A DNA stretch of 64,000 nt. Source: an uncultured Rhizobium sp. (GTDB lineage Bacteria; Pseudomonadota; Alphaproteobacteria; Rhizobiales; Rhizobiaceae). The notes under the pieces were generated by a model, which did no database searches, had not been told where the DNA came from, and saw only the letters and a list, made by a program, of their open reading frames with translations. Of this stretch, positions 22,901 through 30,567 are shown piece after piece. Within the stretch, counting starts at the first letter, position 1. Each line of letters opens with the position of its first letter. The DNA is taken from assembly GCA_945952315.1 (NCBI GenBank), contig CAMFIE010000001.1, forward strand, positions 310,001 through 374,000. The letters are read 5' to 3'. The translations under genes and the position numbers were made by a program.

Positions 22901-23015
22901 TGCCCAGCCGCAACAGAACCGCTTCGAGGCGCGCCCGCCACGCAAGGAAAAGCCGGTTGATCCGGACTCGCCCTTCGCGAAACTCGCCGCTCTCAAGGAG
23001 CAGATGAAGAAGTAA
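19941..23015 (+). CDS. SUV3-like DExH RNA/DNA helicase with Arg/Gly/Asn-rich tail
   Basis: A 1024-residue superfamily 2 helicase resembling SUPV3L1/Suv3; rhizobial homologues have been named MgpS. Walker A is G-P-T-N-T-G-K-T-H near residues 26-34; the DExH-type Walker B reads I-D-E-V-Q-L-A; the second RecA domain has A-T-D-A-I-G-M-G-L-N and Q-I-A-G-R-A-G-R-H. After the helicase core (to about 480) come Suv3-type C-terminal segments, an acidic Ala/Glu/Pro stretch (about 810-880) and a long low-complexity tail rich in R, G, N, Q and P (about 885-1000), like RNA-binding RGG regions. Neither the ATG at 19941 nor an in-frame ATG at 19983 has a good ribosome-binding site; the shorter form starts just before the conserved core. 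The S4 gene begins three bases after its stop. Confidence 0.88.
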   Translation: MRPRSRNKILIKQPMILSGRGVTAVLGPTNTGKTHYAIERMVAHGSGVIGLPLRLLAREVYTRVVERVGASQVALVTGEEKIAPPNARFHVCTVEAMPRETKAAFVAIDEVQLAGDLERGHIFTDRILHLRGREETLLLGAGTMRPILEQLLPGISVIERPRLSQLVYAGSKKITRLPKRSAIVAFSAEEVYAIAELIRRQRGGAAVVLGALSPRTRNAQVGLYQDGDVEYLVATDAIGMGLNLDVDHVAFAQDRKFDGYQFRDLNPGELAQIAGRAGRHVRDGTFGVTGRVDPFDPELVERIETHQFEPVRVLQWRTKDFDFSSIRDLRASLDMAPPVGGLARALPAVDQQALEALARYPEIQDIATTPQRVEKLWEACALPDYRRITPAQHAELIATLYSDLVRHGAVNETYMAEQVLRADRTDGEIDTLSARIAQIRTWTYVSNRPGWLADPTHWQEKTREIEDRLSDALHERLTKRFVDRRTSVLMKRLRENAMLEAEISVNGDVFVEGHHVGQLAGFRFSPITASDGPEAKAVQAAAQKALALEFEARAARLHASGNSDLALGADGYVRWLGEPVARLAANDHVMRPRVLVLADEQLTGPARDHVAARIERFVNHHISTVLKPLDDISRAEDLQGLAKGLAFQLVENLGVLFRRDVADDVKTLDQDARASMRRYGVRFGAYHIFMPALLKPAPAELITLLWALKNDGLDKPGYGELIPALAAGRTSVVADNSFERTFYKLAGFRFLGKRAVRIDILERLADIIRPLLQWKPGTSPRPEGAYDGRRFTTTPSMLSILGATPDDMEEILKGLGYRADSVKAEEAAAFLAAQAPAEVAAAPEATSAEAENTTEAEASSEAPAVSEPVAEAAQPQSAEPVEVKPVLLWRPAGRAENQRPQGGERNRRPQGGGQRSGEGESRGERPQRNRDDNGSNNRRAEGGRGNRDNRERTEGRDGQRPRGGEGGKRQDRPNNGGERRDRPDRNNAQPQQNRFEARPPRKEKPVDPDSPFAKLAALKEQMKK

Positions 23016-23018
23016 GCG

Positions 23019-23330
23019 ATGGCGGGAGAAGAACAGACACCGGAGAGTGGCCGCCAGCGGCTCGACAAGTGGCTGTTCTTCACCCGTCTCCTCAAATCCC
23101 GCGCGCTTGCGCAAAAGCGGATCGAGGATGGCGATATAAGCCTCAACGGGCGCGCTGTCTCTCAGCCAAGCCAAATGGTGCGCGCGGGTGATCTGGTGGA
23201 TATCCGCTCCTGGCGCGGCATGAGCAGACATGTGCAGGTCGTCCGGGTGCTCAAGCCGGGTGAGCGGCGGGGTCCTTTCGAGGAGGCCCGCACGCTCTAT
23301 GAGGATTGCGGCGCGCGGGAGGATGGCTGA
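23019..23330 (+). CDS. S4-domain RNA-binding protein (Hsp15-like)
   Basis: A 103-residue protein with an S4 RNA-binding domain (about 14-75): R-L-D-K-W-L-F-F-T-R-L-L-K-S-R-A-L-A at the start, as in Hsp15, which binds free 50S subunits carrying nascent chains. Only three bases separate it from the helicase stop, so the two are almost surely co-translated from one mRNA. This suggests a joint role in RNA or ribosome metabolism. It is somewhat shorter than E. coli Hsp15 and lacks its long basic tail. Confidence 0.88.
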   Translation: MAGEEQTPESGRQRLDKWLFFTRLLKSRALAQKRIEDGDISLNGRAVSQPSQMVRAGDLVDIRSWRGMSRHVQVVRVLKPGERRGPFEEARTLYEDCGAREDG

Positions 23331-23350
23331 ATTTTTCCCGGTCGCGACAC

Positions 23351-23872
23351 TTAGCTCTTCGGACGAAAGGCCTCGATAACCGCGGGATCGGTCTCGATCC
23401 GGCCAGCACCGATGAGATCAAGGCAATAGGGCACTGCGGCAAAGACCGCATCCAGCGACATGTGGATCGATTGCGGGCGGCCCGGCAGATTGATGATCAG
23501 CGATTTCCCGCGTGTCCCCGCCGTTTGTCGCGACAGGATCGCGGTCGGAACCTGTTCTAGGCTTTTTCGACGCAACAGCTCGCCGAAGCCGGGCAGTTCC
23601 TTTTCCATCACCGTCTGCATGGCTTCCGGTGTCTGGTCGCGGGGTGACGGGCCGGTGCCGCCGGTGGTCAGAATGAGATCGGCCCTTTCCTCATCGGCAA
23701 GTGCAATCAGCGCGGAACGCACCGAGGCCACTCCATCCGGAATGATCCGGTGGATCAGCGTATAGGGCGAGGTGACCGCGCGGGAGAGCCAGGCGGCAAT
23801 CGCGGGACCGCTCAGATCCTCATAGGTGCCTTCTGAGGCGCGGTCGGATACGGTCAGGATGGCGATTTTCAT
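23351..23872 (-). CDS. mogA: Molybdopterin adenylyltransferase (MogA/MoaB family)
   Basis: A 173-residue cytosolic enzyme that adenylylates molybdopterin before molybdate insertion. The family motifs are clear: L-T-V-S-D-R-A-S-E-G near the N-terminus, T-T-G-G-T-G-P-S-P-R-D-Q-T-P-E-A in the middle, and L-P-G-R-P towards the C-terminus. The start M-K-I-A-I-L-T at 23872, eight bases after CCGGAG, matches the family; an in-frame upstream extension of 82 codons is not supported. It is convergent with the S4 gene and divergent from fdxA. No other molybdenum cofactor gene is seen nearby. Confidence 0.9.
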   Translation of the reverse strand: MKIAILTVSDRASEGTYEDLSGPAIAAWLSRAVTSPYTLIHRIIPDGVASVRSALIALADEERADLILTTGGTGPSPRDQTPEAMQTVMEKELPGFGELLRRKSLEQVPTAILSRQTAGTRGKSLIINLPGRPQSIHMSLDAVFAAVPYCLDLIGAGRIETDPAVIEAFRPKS

Positions 23873-24181
23873 GGGGGCAGGCTCCGGTCTTGTTTGCCTC
23901 TTTATAAGGGCATGAAACATCGCGGGCAAAGTCCGTCTGCGATAGAGGCGCTTTTCGTCGCGTTTGTCACCGCTTGATTTCTCACCAAAGACCGGCCCCA
24001 GCGCCGATCGTGGCAAAATGTCTCCACGCTTGGGCCGAAAAGCGAACGGAAATTCCTTGCAAGAGGGCGATAAAGCCGATACCTCACGCAGCCGAAAGAG
24101 CAGGGCCATCGGCCGCAAAGCTCAGCCATCCCATCCGGCCGGCGCGGGGCGCCATGAAACCGGAACGATCTGGAGTGCACC
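23873..24181. other. 309-base divergent region between mogA and fdxA
   Basis: No gene is supported. It should contain the mogA and fdxA promoters; I see no convincing box pair, operator or hairpin. Confidence 0.5.
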
Positions 24182-24523
24182 ATGACCTATGTCGTGACTG
24201 ATAACTGCGTCCGCTGCAAATACACGGATTGCGTCGAAGTCTGCCCGGTCGATTGCTTCTATGAAGGGGAGAACTTCCTCGTCATCCATCCGGATGAATG
24301 CATCGATTGTGGTGTCTGCGAGCCGGAATGCCCGGCCGAGGCCATCAAGCCGGATACCGAGCCGGGGCTCGACAAGTGGCTGAAGGTCAATGCGGAATAT
24401 GCGCTGATCTGGCCGAATATCACGGTGAAGCGCGAGCCGCTTCCCGAGGCCAAGGAAATGGACGGCGTGGACGGCAAATTCGAGAAATTCTTCTCGCCGA
24501 ACCCCGGTTCCGGTGATGCCTGA
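24182..24523 (+). CDS. fdxA: 7Fe ferredoxin FdxA
   Basis: A 113-residue electron carrier with one [3Fe-4S] and one [4Fe-4S] cluster. Compared with Azotobacter ferredoxin I, shifted by one, the ligands are Cys9, Cys17 and Cys50 for the 3Fe cluster and Cys21, Cys40, Cys43 and Cys46 for the 4Fe cluster; the extra Cys12 and Cys25 are also conserved. The acidic C-terminal extension of about 50 residues is typical of FdxA. The start follows CTGGAG. It is followed by a terminator, so it is probably transcribed alone. The redox partner is not evident from context. Confidence 0.96.
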   Translation: MTYVVTDNCVRCKYTDCVEVCPVDCFYEGENFLVIHPDECIDCGVCEPECPAEAIKPDTEPGLDKWLKVNAEYALIWPNITVKREPLPEAKEMDGVDGKFEKFFSPNPGSGDA

Positions 24524-24921
24524 GTGACAAAAGGATCCGGTTTCGGGTCCTTTTCGTTTCCGTTCGCCTGTTAACCAATCGAATCAAGAATGGTCGGACG
24601 GCTGCTCAAAAACCGCGTGTCAGACAAGGCACAGGCAAAGCAAATTATTGATTTCCGCATATTTTTGTGCTAGGGTCCTGAAACTGATCCACTTCGGGGC
24701 TTTGACAGCCCGCAACCATCACGAAAGAAAACGTTAATTCCGGACAACGAACCGTCGAGCAGGCTCGCGCCTGATGGGTGTGTTTTTTGCTTTCGGAAGC
24801 CGTTCCTCGTGTGGGTGCTGGATGAGCGCAGGAGTCACCCGGCGGTGCCGCCGCCTATTCCGGGCCTGACTGACCCGGCCCCGGCCAGAACCGGGAGCGT
24901 AACAGGGAGTTTTTGAATTAA
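24524..24921. other. 398-base region upstream of carD
   Basis: No gene is supported beyond the fdxA terminator. A weak sigma-70-like pair, TTGATT at 24648-24653 and TAGGGT at 24671-24676 with a 17-base spacer, lies in an A+T-rich patch about 250 bases before carD and would give a long leader. Confidence 0.45.
24530..24554 (+). terminator. Intrinsic terminator of fdxA
   Basis: Ten-bp stem AAAGGATCCG / CGGGTCCTTT with one G-T pair, ending in four T, just after the fdxA stop. Confidence 0.7.
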
Positions 24922-25491
24922 ATGACGACCCAGCAGAAAAAATCTTCGACGCGCCAGGGCTTCAAGACCGGTGAATCGATCGTCTATCCCGCCCATGGCG
25001 TAGGCACGATCACGGCCATTGAGGAGCAGGAAGTGGCGGGTATGAAGCTCGAACTCTTCGTGATCGATTTCGAGAAAGACAAGATGCGTCTCAAGGTGCC
25101 GGTCGCCAAGGCTGTGAGCATCGGCATGCGCAAGCTGTCCGAAACCGATTTCGTTGAACGCGCATTGAAGGTCGTTCAGGGCAAGGCCCGCGTCAAGCGC
25201 ACCATGTGGTCGCGTCGCGCGCAGGAATATGATGCCAAGATCAATTCCGGCGACCTGATTTCGATTGCCGAAGTGGTCCGCGACCTGTACCGCGCCGAAA
25301 ACCAGCCGGAACAGTCCTATTCCGAGCGTCAGCTTTATGAAGCCGCCCTTGACCGCATGGCCCGCGAAATCGCTGCCGTGAACAAGATGTCGGAAACCGA
25401 AGCCGTGCGTCTCGTCGAAACCCATCTTGCCAAGGGTCCCAAGCGTGGCAAGACGGTGGAAGAAGATGACAGCCAGGATGAAGCTGCCTGA
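24922..25491 (+). CDS. carD: CarD/CdnL-family RNA polymerase-binding regulator
   Basis: A 189-residue protein with an N-terminal RNA-polymerase-interaction domain of Tudor-like fold (about 15-75: V-Y-P-A-H-G-V-G-T-I) and a helical C-terminal DNA-contact domain (about 80-165). Such proteins stabilise the open complex at housekeeping promoters, notably rRNA. A highly charged tail ends the protein. The preceding GGGAG is twelve bases away, somewhat far for a ribosome-binding site, but the family N-terminus supports this start. It is monocistronic, with a long leader and its own terminator. Confidence 0.93.
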   Translation: MTTQQKKSSTRQGFKTGESIVYPAHGVGTITAIEEQEVAGMKLELFVIDFEKDKMRLKVPVAKAVSIGMRKLSETDFVERALKVVQGKARVKRTMWSRRAQEYDAKINSGDLISIAEVVRDLYRAENQPEQSYSERQLYEAALDRMAREIAAVNKMSETEAVRLVETHLAKGPKRGKTVEEDDSQDEAA

Positions 25492-25512
25492 GCAGCCCAT
25501 TCCCCTCCTTAT

Positions 25513-25541
25513 AAAAACCCGGCCTGGTGCCGGGTTTTTTT
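25513..25541 (+). terminator. Intrinsic terminator of carD
   Basis: Perfect 11-bp stem AAAAACCCGGC / GCCGGGTTTTT with a five-base loop and a continuing T run, 22 bases after the carD stop. Confidence 0.88.
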
Positions 25542-25543
25542 GT

Positions 25544-25569
25544 GAAACTTTTTAAGCGCCGCTCTCGTT
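25544..25569 (+). promoter_or_regulatory. Candidate EcfG/RpoE2-type promoter of rpoH
   Basis: GAAAC at 25544-25548 and CGTT at 25566-25569 are separated by 17 bases; the alphaproteobacterial general-stress sigma consensus is GGAAC-N16/17-CGTT, so there is one mismatch. It starts just downstream of the carD terminator and 71 bases before the rpoH start. In S. meliloti, rpoH2 is known to depend on RpoE2. Confidence 0.55.
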
Positions 25570-25639
25570 TAAAGGCCATGTCCAAGAAACTGCCCGGTGC
25601 GGCATCGCCTTTCCGCCCGGACCTGTCAGGAGATGGAAG

Positions 25640-26500
25640 ATGACGAGCACAGCGGCAGATCGCAACATGATCCGGCAGGCGATGGCAGCGCCCTATCTCA
25701 GCCGGGAAGAGGAAAACAAGCTCGGCCAGCGCTGGCGCGGCGGCGATGACCAGAATGCGCTGAACCGCATCGTGCTCGCCCATATGCGGCTGGTGATCTC
25801 GATGGCCGGGAAATTCCGTCATTTCGGCCTGCCTGCCGCGGATCTCACCCAGGAGGGCTATGCCGGATTGCTGGAGGCTGCCGCCCGTTTCGATCCGGAC
25901 CGGGGCTTCCGTTTCTCCACCTATGCCTCCTGGTGGATCAAGGCCTCGATGCAGGATTATATCCTGCGCAACTGGTCGATCGTGCGCGGCGGAACAAGTT
26001 CGGGCCAGAAGGCGCTGTTTTTCAACTTGAGGCGCCTTCGCGCCCGTCTTGCCCGTGGCGATGTTCAGCTGACAGCAGAGGCGGCGCACAAGGAAATAGC
26101 CAATGCGCTCGGCGTCGGCCTTGCCGATGTGCAGCGTATGGACGCGCGCCTTTCTGGCGGGGATGTGCCTTTCGAGCTTCCGGTCGGTCGTGAGGATGGC
26201 CGCAGCCTTTCCGATGTGCTGTCAAGCGACGAACCGCTGCCGGACGAACAGGCGGAGCATCTGATCGATGGCGAGCGACGCAAGCACTGGCTGCGACAGG
26301 CCCTGACCCAACTCAACCGCCGTGAGATGGAGATCATCTCTGCGCGTCGTCTCTCCGAAGAGGCCGAGACGCTTGAAGCGCTTGGCATCCGGCTCGGAAT
26401 TTCCAAGGAGCGAGTGCGGCAGATCGAAAGCCGTGCACTGGAGAAGCTGAAGGCGGCTCTGAGCCAGGGACCGGCCGGGCGAGAGTTGCGCGGCTTCTGA
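25640..26500 (+). CDS. rpoH: RNA polymerase sigma factor RpoH (RpoH2 type)
   Basis: A 286-residue sigma-32-family factor. Region 2 runs from about 45 to 115 (D-L-T-Q-E-G-Y-A-G-L-L-E-A-A and F-S-T-Y-A-S-W-W-I-K), the RpoH box Q-K-A-L-F-F-N-L-R-R at 123-132 is diagnostic, and region 4 at the end has G-I-S-K-E-R-V-R-Q-I-E-S-R-A. Position next to carD and a candidate EcfG promoter suggest the RpoH2 paralogue, which acts in oxidative/general stress rather than classical heat shock. The ATG at 25640 is seven bases after CAGGAG. No ROSE-like thermosensor leader is apparent. Confidence 0.93.
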   Translation: MTSTAADRNMIRQAMAAPYLSREEENKLGQRWRGGDDQNALNRIVLAHMRLVISMAGKFRHFGLPAADLTQEGYAGLLEAAARFDPDRGFRFSTYASWWIKASMQDYILRNWSIVRGGTSSGQKALFFNLRRLRARLARGDVQLTAEAAHKEIANALGVGLADVQRMDARLSGGDVPFELPVGREDGRSLSDVLSSDEPLPDEQAEHLIDGERRKHWLRQALTQLNRREMEIISARRLSEEAETLEALGIRLGISKERVRQIESRALEKLKAALSQGPAGRELRGF

Positions 26501-26523
26501 CGGCGGGCGCACTCCTTCGCCGC

Positions 26524-28056
26524 TTATTCCGCGATCAGCTTCACCCGCATGCCGGGAAGGATCGTCGAGGTGGGAGTGAGCGCATTGATCAGCTGGAAGA
26601 GTTCGAGCTTCCGGTTGGTGCCCATCATCCGGGCAGACAGCGTGCCGATTGTCTCTCCTGGCTGTACGGTAACGACCCGGATGCGAAGAGGTTTCAGGGC
26701 GGCGGCTTCTTCCGGTGACATCTTGCGGAACGAGTTTCGCAGCACGGCCGCAATGCCATCCAGATTGGCTGACCCTTTCGGAACCGCGGTGAGGAAGCGA
26801 AAAATCTGCGCACCGGTGCGCACAACCGTGACATCGAAATCCCAGCGGTCGGCGCTTGCGCGCGCGGTTGCTGCCTGCAGGCCACCGGCGAGTGTCAGCG
26901 GGCGAATGGTCTGCGGCAAAAGACCGGTTACCCATCCGCTTGCAATATAGTCGGTGAGACTGCCATTGCCGTTGTCCGAGACCCCGTCAAACCGGATGGC
27001 GGCATCGCCCGGGCCGGTTGCCAGAACCGCCTCGATCTTGTTGTCGATCTGGAAGCCGTCCGGCACGTCGAAACGGATACCAAGCCCGCCATGAAGGAAG
27101 GTCTGGCCACGCACATAGCCCTCCTGCGGGCTGTCGCCGTAGAGCAGGCCGTCGATCCCGTTCAGGTAATAATCCCGCCCCTTGTCGCCAACCGTGCCTT
27201 CCATGCCGAAATTGCGGGCATGGGCACGGGCAAGGTCCACCCGCTGCGGCGTATTGGGGTGGCTGGAGAGGAAGTCGAGGCTCTGGTCACTTTCGGCCGT
27301 TGCGGAAATGAAACGGCTGTAGCGGCCCATGCTGTCGAGGAAACGGGCGGCCGCGTAGGGATCATAACCGGCTTCGCCCAGCATCCGCACGCCGATCACA
27401 TCGGCCTGCAGTTCCTGATTGCGGGAAAAGGCGGCAAGGCGCATCTTCCCGCGTGCCAGCGCCTGCTTGCCCGCGATATCGCTGGAAAGCACCTCGGCCA
27501 CCACCTGGCTGGCGATGACCTCCGCTTCCTCGCGCTTTTGCCGCTCCATGCCGTGATTGGCCGTCACGTGGGCCATTTCATGCGACAATACGGCGGCCAC
27601 TTCCGAGGCATCATTGGCAAGCGCCAGCAGTCCGCGCGTCACATAAAGATAGCCGCCCGGCAAGGCAAAGGCATTGATCGCAGGGGAATCGAGAATGGTG
27701 ATCTTGTAGGACTGGGTCGGATTTTCCGAAACCGCGGTCAGCGCGCCGACGATGCGGGCTACAAGCCGTTCGGTGCGGGCATCCCGATATTCGCCGCCAT
27801 AGCTCGCCACGATGCGCGGATGTTCCTTCGCACCCACCTGCGCATTCGGGTCATTCTTCTGAACCTCATCAACAATCTGCGGATTGGACGAGGGGGAAAC
27901 GGAGGGCTCGTAGGTCTGGCTGAGGATCGACTGGCATCCGCCGAGCGTGGTGGACAACGCCAGCATCGCGGCCAAAAGGCTCCGCTTCCGGTGTTTCCTG
28001 CCGGTGCGCTCTGTCTCAAGGGCGGGGTGTTCCATGGCGGTTGCCGTTATCGTCAT
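26524..28056 (-). CDS. M48-family zinc metallopeptidase lipoprotein
   Basis: 510 residues. A basic N-terminus and hydrophobic stretch end in a lipobox-like L-G-G-C (Cys41), so it is probably a lipoprotein acting in the periplasm. The M48 catalytic motif H-E-M-A-H (His159, Glu160, His163) is present, with the downstream Glu in Q-E-L-Q-A-D as the third zinc ligand. The C-terminal part contains a LysM-like module (about 455-508, beginning V-Q-P-G-E-T-I-G-T-L). This is like the BepA/YggG-type proteases that survey outer-membrane protein assembly. Starts at 28056 and 28035 are both possible; neither has a clear ribosome-binding site. It converges on rpoH with a 23-base gap. Confidence 0.88.
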   Translation of the reverse strand: MTITATAMEHPALETERTGRKHRKRSLLAAMLALSTTLGGCQSILSQTYEPSVSPSSNPQIVDEVQKNDPNAQVGAKEHPRIVASYGGEYRDARTERLVARIVGALTAVSENPTQSYKITILDSPAINAFALPGGYLYVTRGLLALANDASEVAAVLSHEMAHVTANHGMERQKREEAEVIASQVVAEVLSSDIAGKQALARGKMRLAAFSRNQELQADVIGVRMLGEAGYDPYAAARFLDSMGRYSRFISATAESDQSLDFLSSHPNTPQRVDLARAHARNFGMEGTVGDKGRDYYLNGIDGLLYGDSPQEGYVRGQTFLHGGLGIRFDVPDGFQIDNKIEAVLATGPGDAAIRFDGVSDNGNGSLTDYIASGWVTGLLPQTIRPLTLAGGLQAATARASADRWDFDVTVVRTGAQIFRFLTAVPKGSANLDGIAAVLRNSFRKMSPEEAAALKPLRIRVVTVQPGETIGTLSARMMGTNRKLELFQLINALTPTSTILPGMRVKLIAE

Positions 28057-28228
28057 CAGCGTGTGACTGCCTGCGTCCGGAGATTGAGTGCATCCAAGAT
28101 AGACGCATGTTGATCCAAAACCTGCTCTAGCCCATTTCAGCCTGCTTTGCCTAGCGGTTGTGACTCTGATCCTGGTCCAGAAGTGTTGCCATGTTCACGC
28201 CCTCTTCGGTCTAAATATGGCCAAAGGC

Positions 28229-28942
28229 TTAGCGGGGCGGTCGATTTCCGAGAAAATTTCGAATTTCCTGCGGTTCCTGTCGGGCCAGGAAGGCCCCGGT
28301 TGTCTCGTCGGCCAGAATTTCGCCATCCTTCAGAAAAATCACCTCGCTTGCCAGTCGTTCCACATCGTCCGGCAGATGCGTAACGAGAAGCACGGTGACG
28401 CCCGTTTCCTGCTGGAGATCGAGGAGCAGGCGGCCCATCTCGATGCGCAGTGCCGGATCAAGCGCTGCAAAAGGTTCATCAAGGAGCAGGCAGGGTCTTT
28501 TCCGCACCAGCGCGCGGGCAAAGGCGGCGCGCTGCCGTTCGCCACCCGAAAGAGTCCCAGGAAGGCGGTTCTCGAAACCACCAAGGCCAGTGCGTTCCAG
28601 TGCATGCGAAACCGCCGCCTTTTCCGCAGTTCCAAGCCGAAGATCGGGACGGATGCCGAGGCCGATATTGGTCCGAAGATCCAGATGGGCGAAAAGATTG
28701 TTCTCCTGAAAGACCAGTGAAACGGGTCTTTCGGAAGGATGCGCGCGGGTGAAATCGATACCGTCGAAGAGGATGTGACCGTTCTGCGGCCGGTCGAAAC
28801 CGGCAATCAGGCTCATCAGCGTGGATTTGCCGGATCCGGAGGCACCTGCAAGCGCCGTGATCATGCCACCGCGGATCAGCGTATCGAAGCAAAAGGCCTT
28901 GCCTGCGCGGCTGAGTTCAACCTTCTGAAGCCGGATGTCCAT
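28229..28942 (-). CDS. thiQ: Thiamine ABC transporter ATP-binding protein
   Basis: A 237-residue ABC ATPase that powers thiamine/TPP import. It has Walker A G-A-S-G-S-G-K-S-T near residue 33-41, Q-loop V-F-Q-E-N-N-L-F, signature L-S-G-G-E-R-Q-R, Walker B C-L-L-L-D-E-P-F and the H-loop T-H-L. The start overlaps the thiP stop by one base (TAATG), implying translational coupling. It is the last gene of a thiBPQ operon read from the TPP riboswitch. Confidence 0.94.
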   Translation of the reverse strand: MDIRLQKVELSRAGKAFCFDTLIRGGMITALAGASGSGKSTLMSLIAGFDRPQNGHILFDGIDFTRAHPSERPVSLVFQENNLFAHLDLRTNIGLGIRPDLRLGTAEKAAVSHALERTGLGGFENRLPGTLSGGERQRAAFARALVRKRPCLLLDEPFAALDPALRIEMGRLLLDLQQETGVTVLLVTHLPDDVERLASEVIFLKDGEILADETTGAFLARQEPQEIRNFLGNRPPR

Positions 28943-30564
28943 TATGGGGATGCCCTTTCGGTTGGGGTCCTGGAGGCGGTGCCGAGAACCATCAGGAAGA
29001 GGCAGAGCAGGCCAAGGATCAGCGCAAGACCGGCGGCATCGTCGGTTCGATAGGATCCCATGCGGCTGTAGAGCAGCCAGGGCAGCGTTACCAGTTGATC
29101 CGAACCGAAGAGTGCCACGACGCCAAGATCACCCAGCGACAGCGCGGCCGCAAAGGTGAAGGCCGTCAGGAGCGGTGTCTTCAGCCCTGGCCAATCAACC
29201 TGACGCCAGCGATTGAGACCGGTAATTCCAAGGCTGGCGCAAAGGCGAAGCGTGCGCTCCCGGTGGCTGGTGAGCGCGGGATCGATGACCCGCAGGACGA
29301 AGGGAAAGGCCATCAGCCCGTTGATCCCGGCAATCAGAAACGGCGCCAACCGATCCATATTGGCCGGTCCCGCAATCAGGAACCAGCCGGTTCCAAGCAC
29401 GGTTGGCGGAACCAGAAGGATGAGTGAGGCGAGGGCGGATGTGAGGTTGGCCATGCGTTCGAAGACCATTGGCTGCCCCTTACGTGACAGCAGCGCGAAG
29501 CGGGCGCTGCTGATGGAATAGGCGAGCAACACGGCGAGGAGCCCGGCTGGAAGCGCAATCAGCAGGCTTGTCAGCACGGCGCGATGCAGCATCGGATCAG
29601 CAATCAGGCGCAGAAGATCTGCCTGCAATCCACCGATTACCACGGCTGCGAGCGGAAAAAGAAGAAAGGCGGTTGCGGGCAAGATCAGGCCAGCATCCAG
29701 AAGGCGGGCTGCGGATGTCTGGCCGTCAGGCCTTTCGGGGGGCCGTCCCAGTGTCGCGCCTTCACTTGCCGCTCCGCCGAAAAACTGCAGCACGATCAGG
29801 ATCAGGGCCGTCATGCCGATCTGGATCAGCGCAAGAGCCACGGCTCTCGGGGGATCGAAATCGAAGCGCAAGGCCTGATAGATTGCGACTTCCAGCGTGG
29901 TCGCCGCCGGTCCCCCACCGAGCAGAAGCACCAGCGTGAAGCTGGTGGCCGCAAGCATCAGGATCAGGCCGGCGATTGCCGGGATCTGGCTGCGCATCGC
30001 CGGCCATTCGACCAGACGAAAGAGGGTTCGCGGCTTCATGCCCAGATTGCTGGCAATCAGCCAGTATTCCCCCGGCAGCCGCTCCAGGCTGGCCAGCAGC
30101 AAACGGGTTGCAAGCGGAAAATTGAAGAACACATGCGCAAGCAGAATACCAGTCAGGCCATAGATGCTCACAGGCTGATCAAGACCCAGGGCCACAAGGA
30201 GCCGGTTGACCCAGCCATGCTGGCCCCAGACTGCAATCAACCCGAGCGCGCCGATGATGACCGGCAGCCCGAGTGGCACGCCCATCAGGCGCAGGATCCA
30301 GATGCGGCCCGGAAAGCGTGGTTGACGCGCCATCGCCCTGGCGAGGGGCACCGCGACAGCGACGGAAAGGGCAGACGACAAAACCGCCTGCAAGAGGGTG
30401 AAGCGCAGCACACCCAGAATATAGGGGTCGAGAAGCGGTGATGCGGCTTGCGACAGACCGGTCGCCAGCAGGGCGGCCACGCCTGCGGCTGCAAAGAGCG
30501 CTATGCCGGCGAGGCTTGAAACCCCACCGGCAATGGCGCGTATCGTTTCACCGCGGGTGAGCAT
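28942..30564 (-). CDS. thiP: Thiamine ABC transporter permease
   Basis: A 540-residue inner-membrane protein with about twelve membrane segments and two binding-protein-dependent permease domains (about 55-260 and 330-530), the fused layout typical of ThiP and related iron permeases. It is flanked three bases after thiB and overlapping thiQ by one base. Identity as a thiamine rather than iron permease rests on the riboswitch and on ThiB next to it. Confidence 0.93.
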   Translation of the reverse strand: MLTRGETIRAIAGGVSSLAGIALFAAAGVAALLATGLSQAASPLLDPYILGVLRFTLLQAVLSSALSVAVAVPLARAMARQPRFPGRIWILRLMGVPLGLPVIIGALGLIAVWGQHGWVNRLLVALGLDQPVSIYGLTGILLAHVFFNFPLATRLLLASLERLPGEYWLIASNLGMKPRTLFRLVEWPAMRSQIPAIAGLILMLAATSFTLVLLLGGGPAATTLEVAIYQALRFDFDPPRAVALALIQIGMTALILIVLQFFGGAASEGATLGRPPERPDGQTSAARLLDAGLILPATAFLLFPLAAVVIGGLQADLLRLIADPMLHRAVLTSLLIALPAGLLAVLLAYSISSARFALLSRKGQPMVFERMANLTSALASLILLVPPTVLGTGWFLIAGPANMDRLAPFLIAGINGLMAFPFVLRVIDPALTSHRERTLRLCASLGITGLNRWRQVDWPGLKTPLLTAFTFAAALSLGDLGVVALFGSDQLVTLPWLLYSRMGSYRTDDAAGLALILGLLCLFLMVLGTASRTPTERASP

Positions 30565-30567
30565 CGC

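Noticed and set aside
21357..23231. 624-codon minus-strand frame opposite the helicase gene
   Set aside because: Low-complexity Ala/Leu/Thr product mirrors the R/G-rich tail of the helicase; no recognisable domain.
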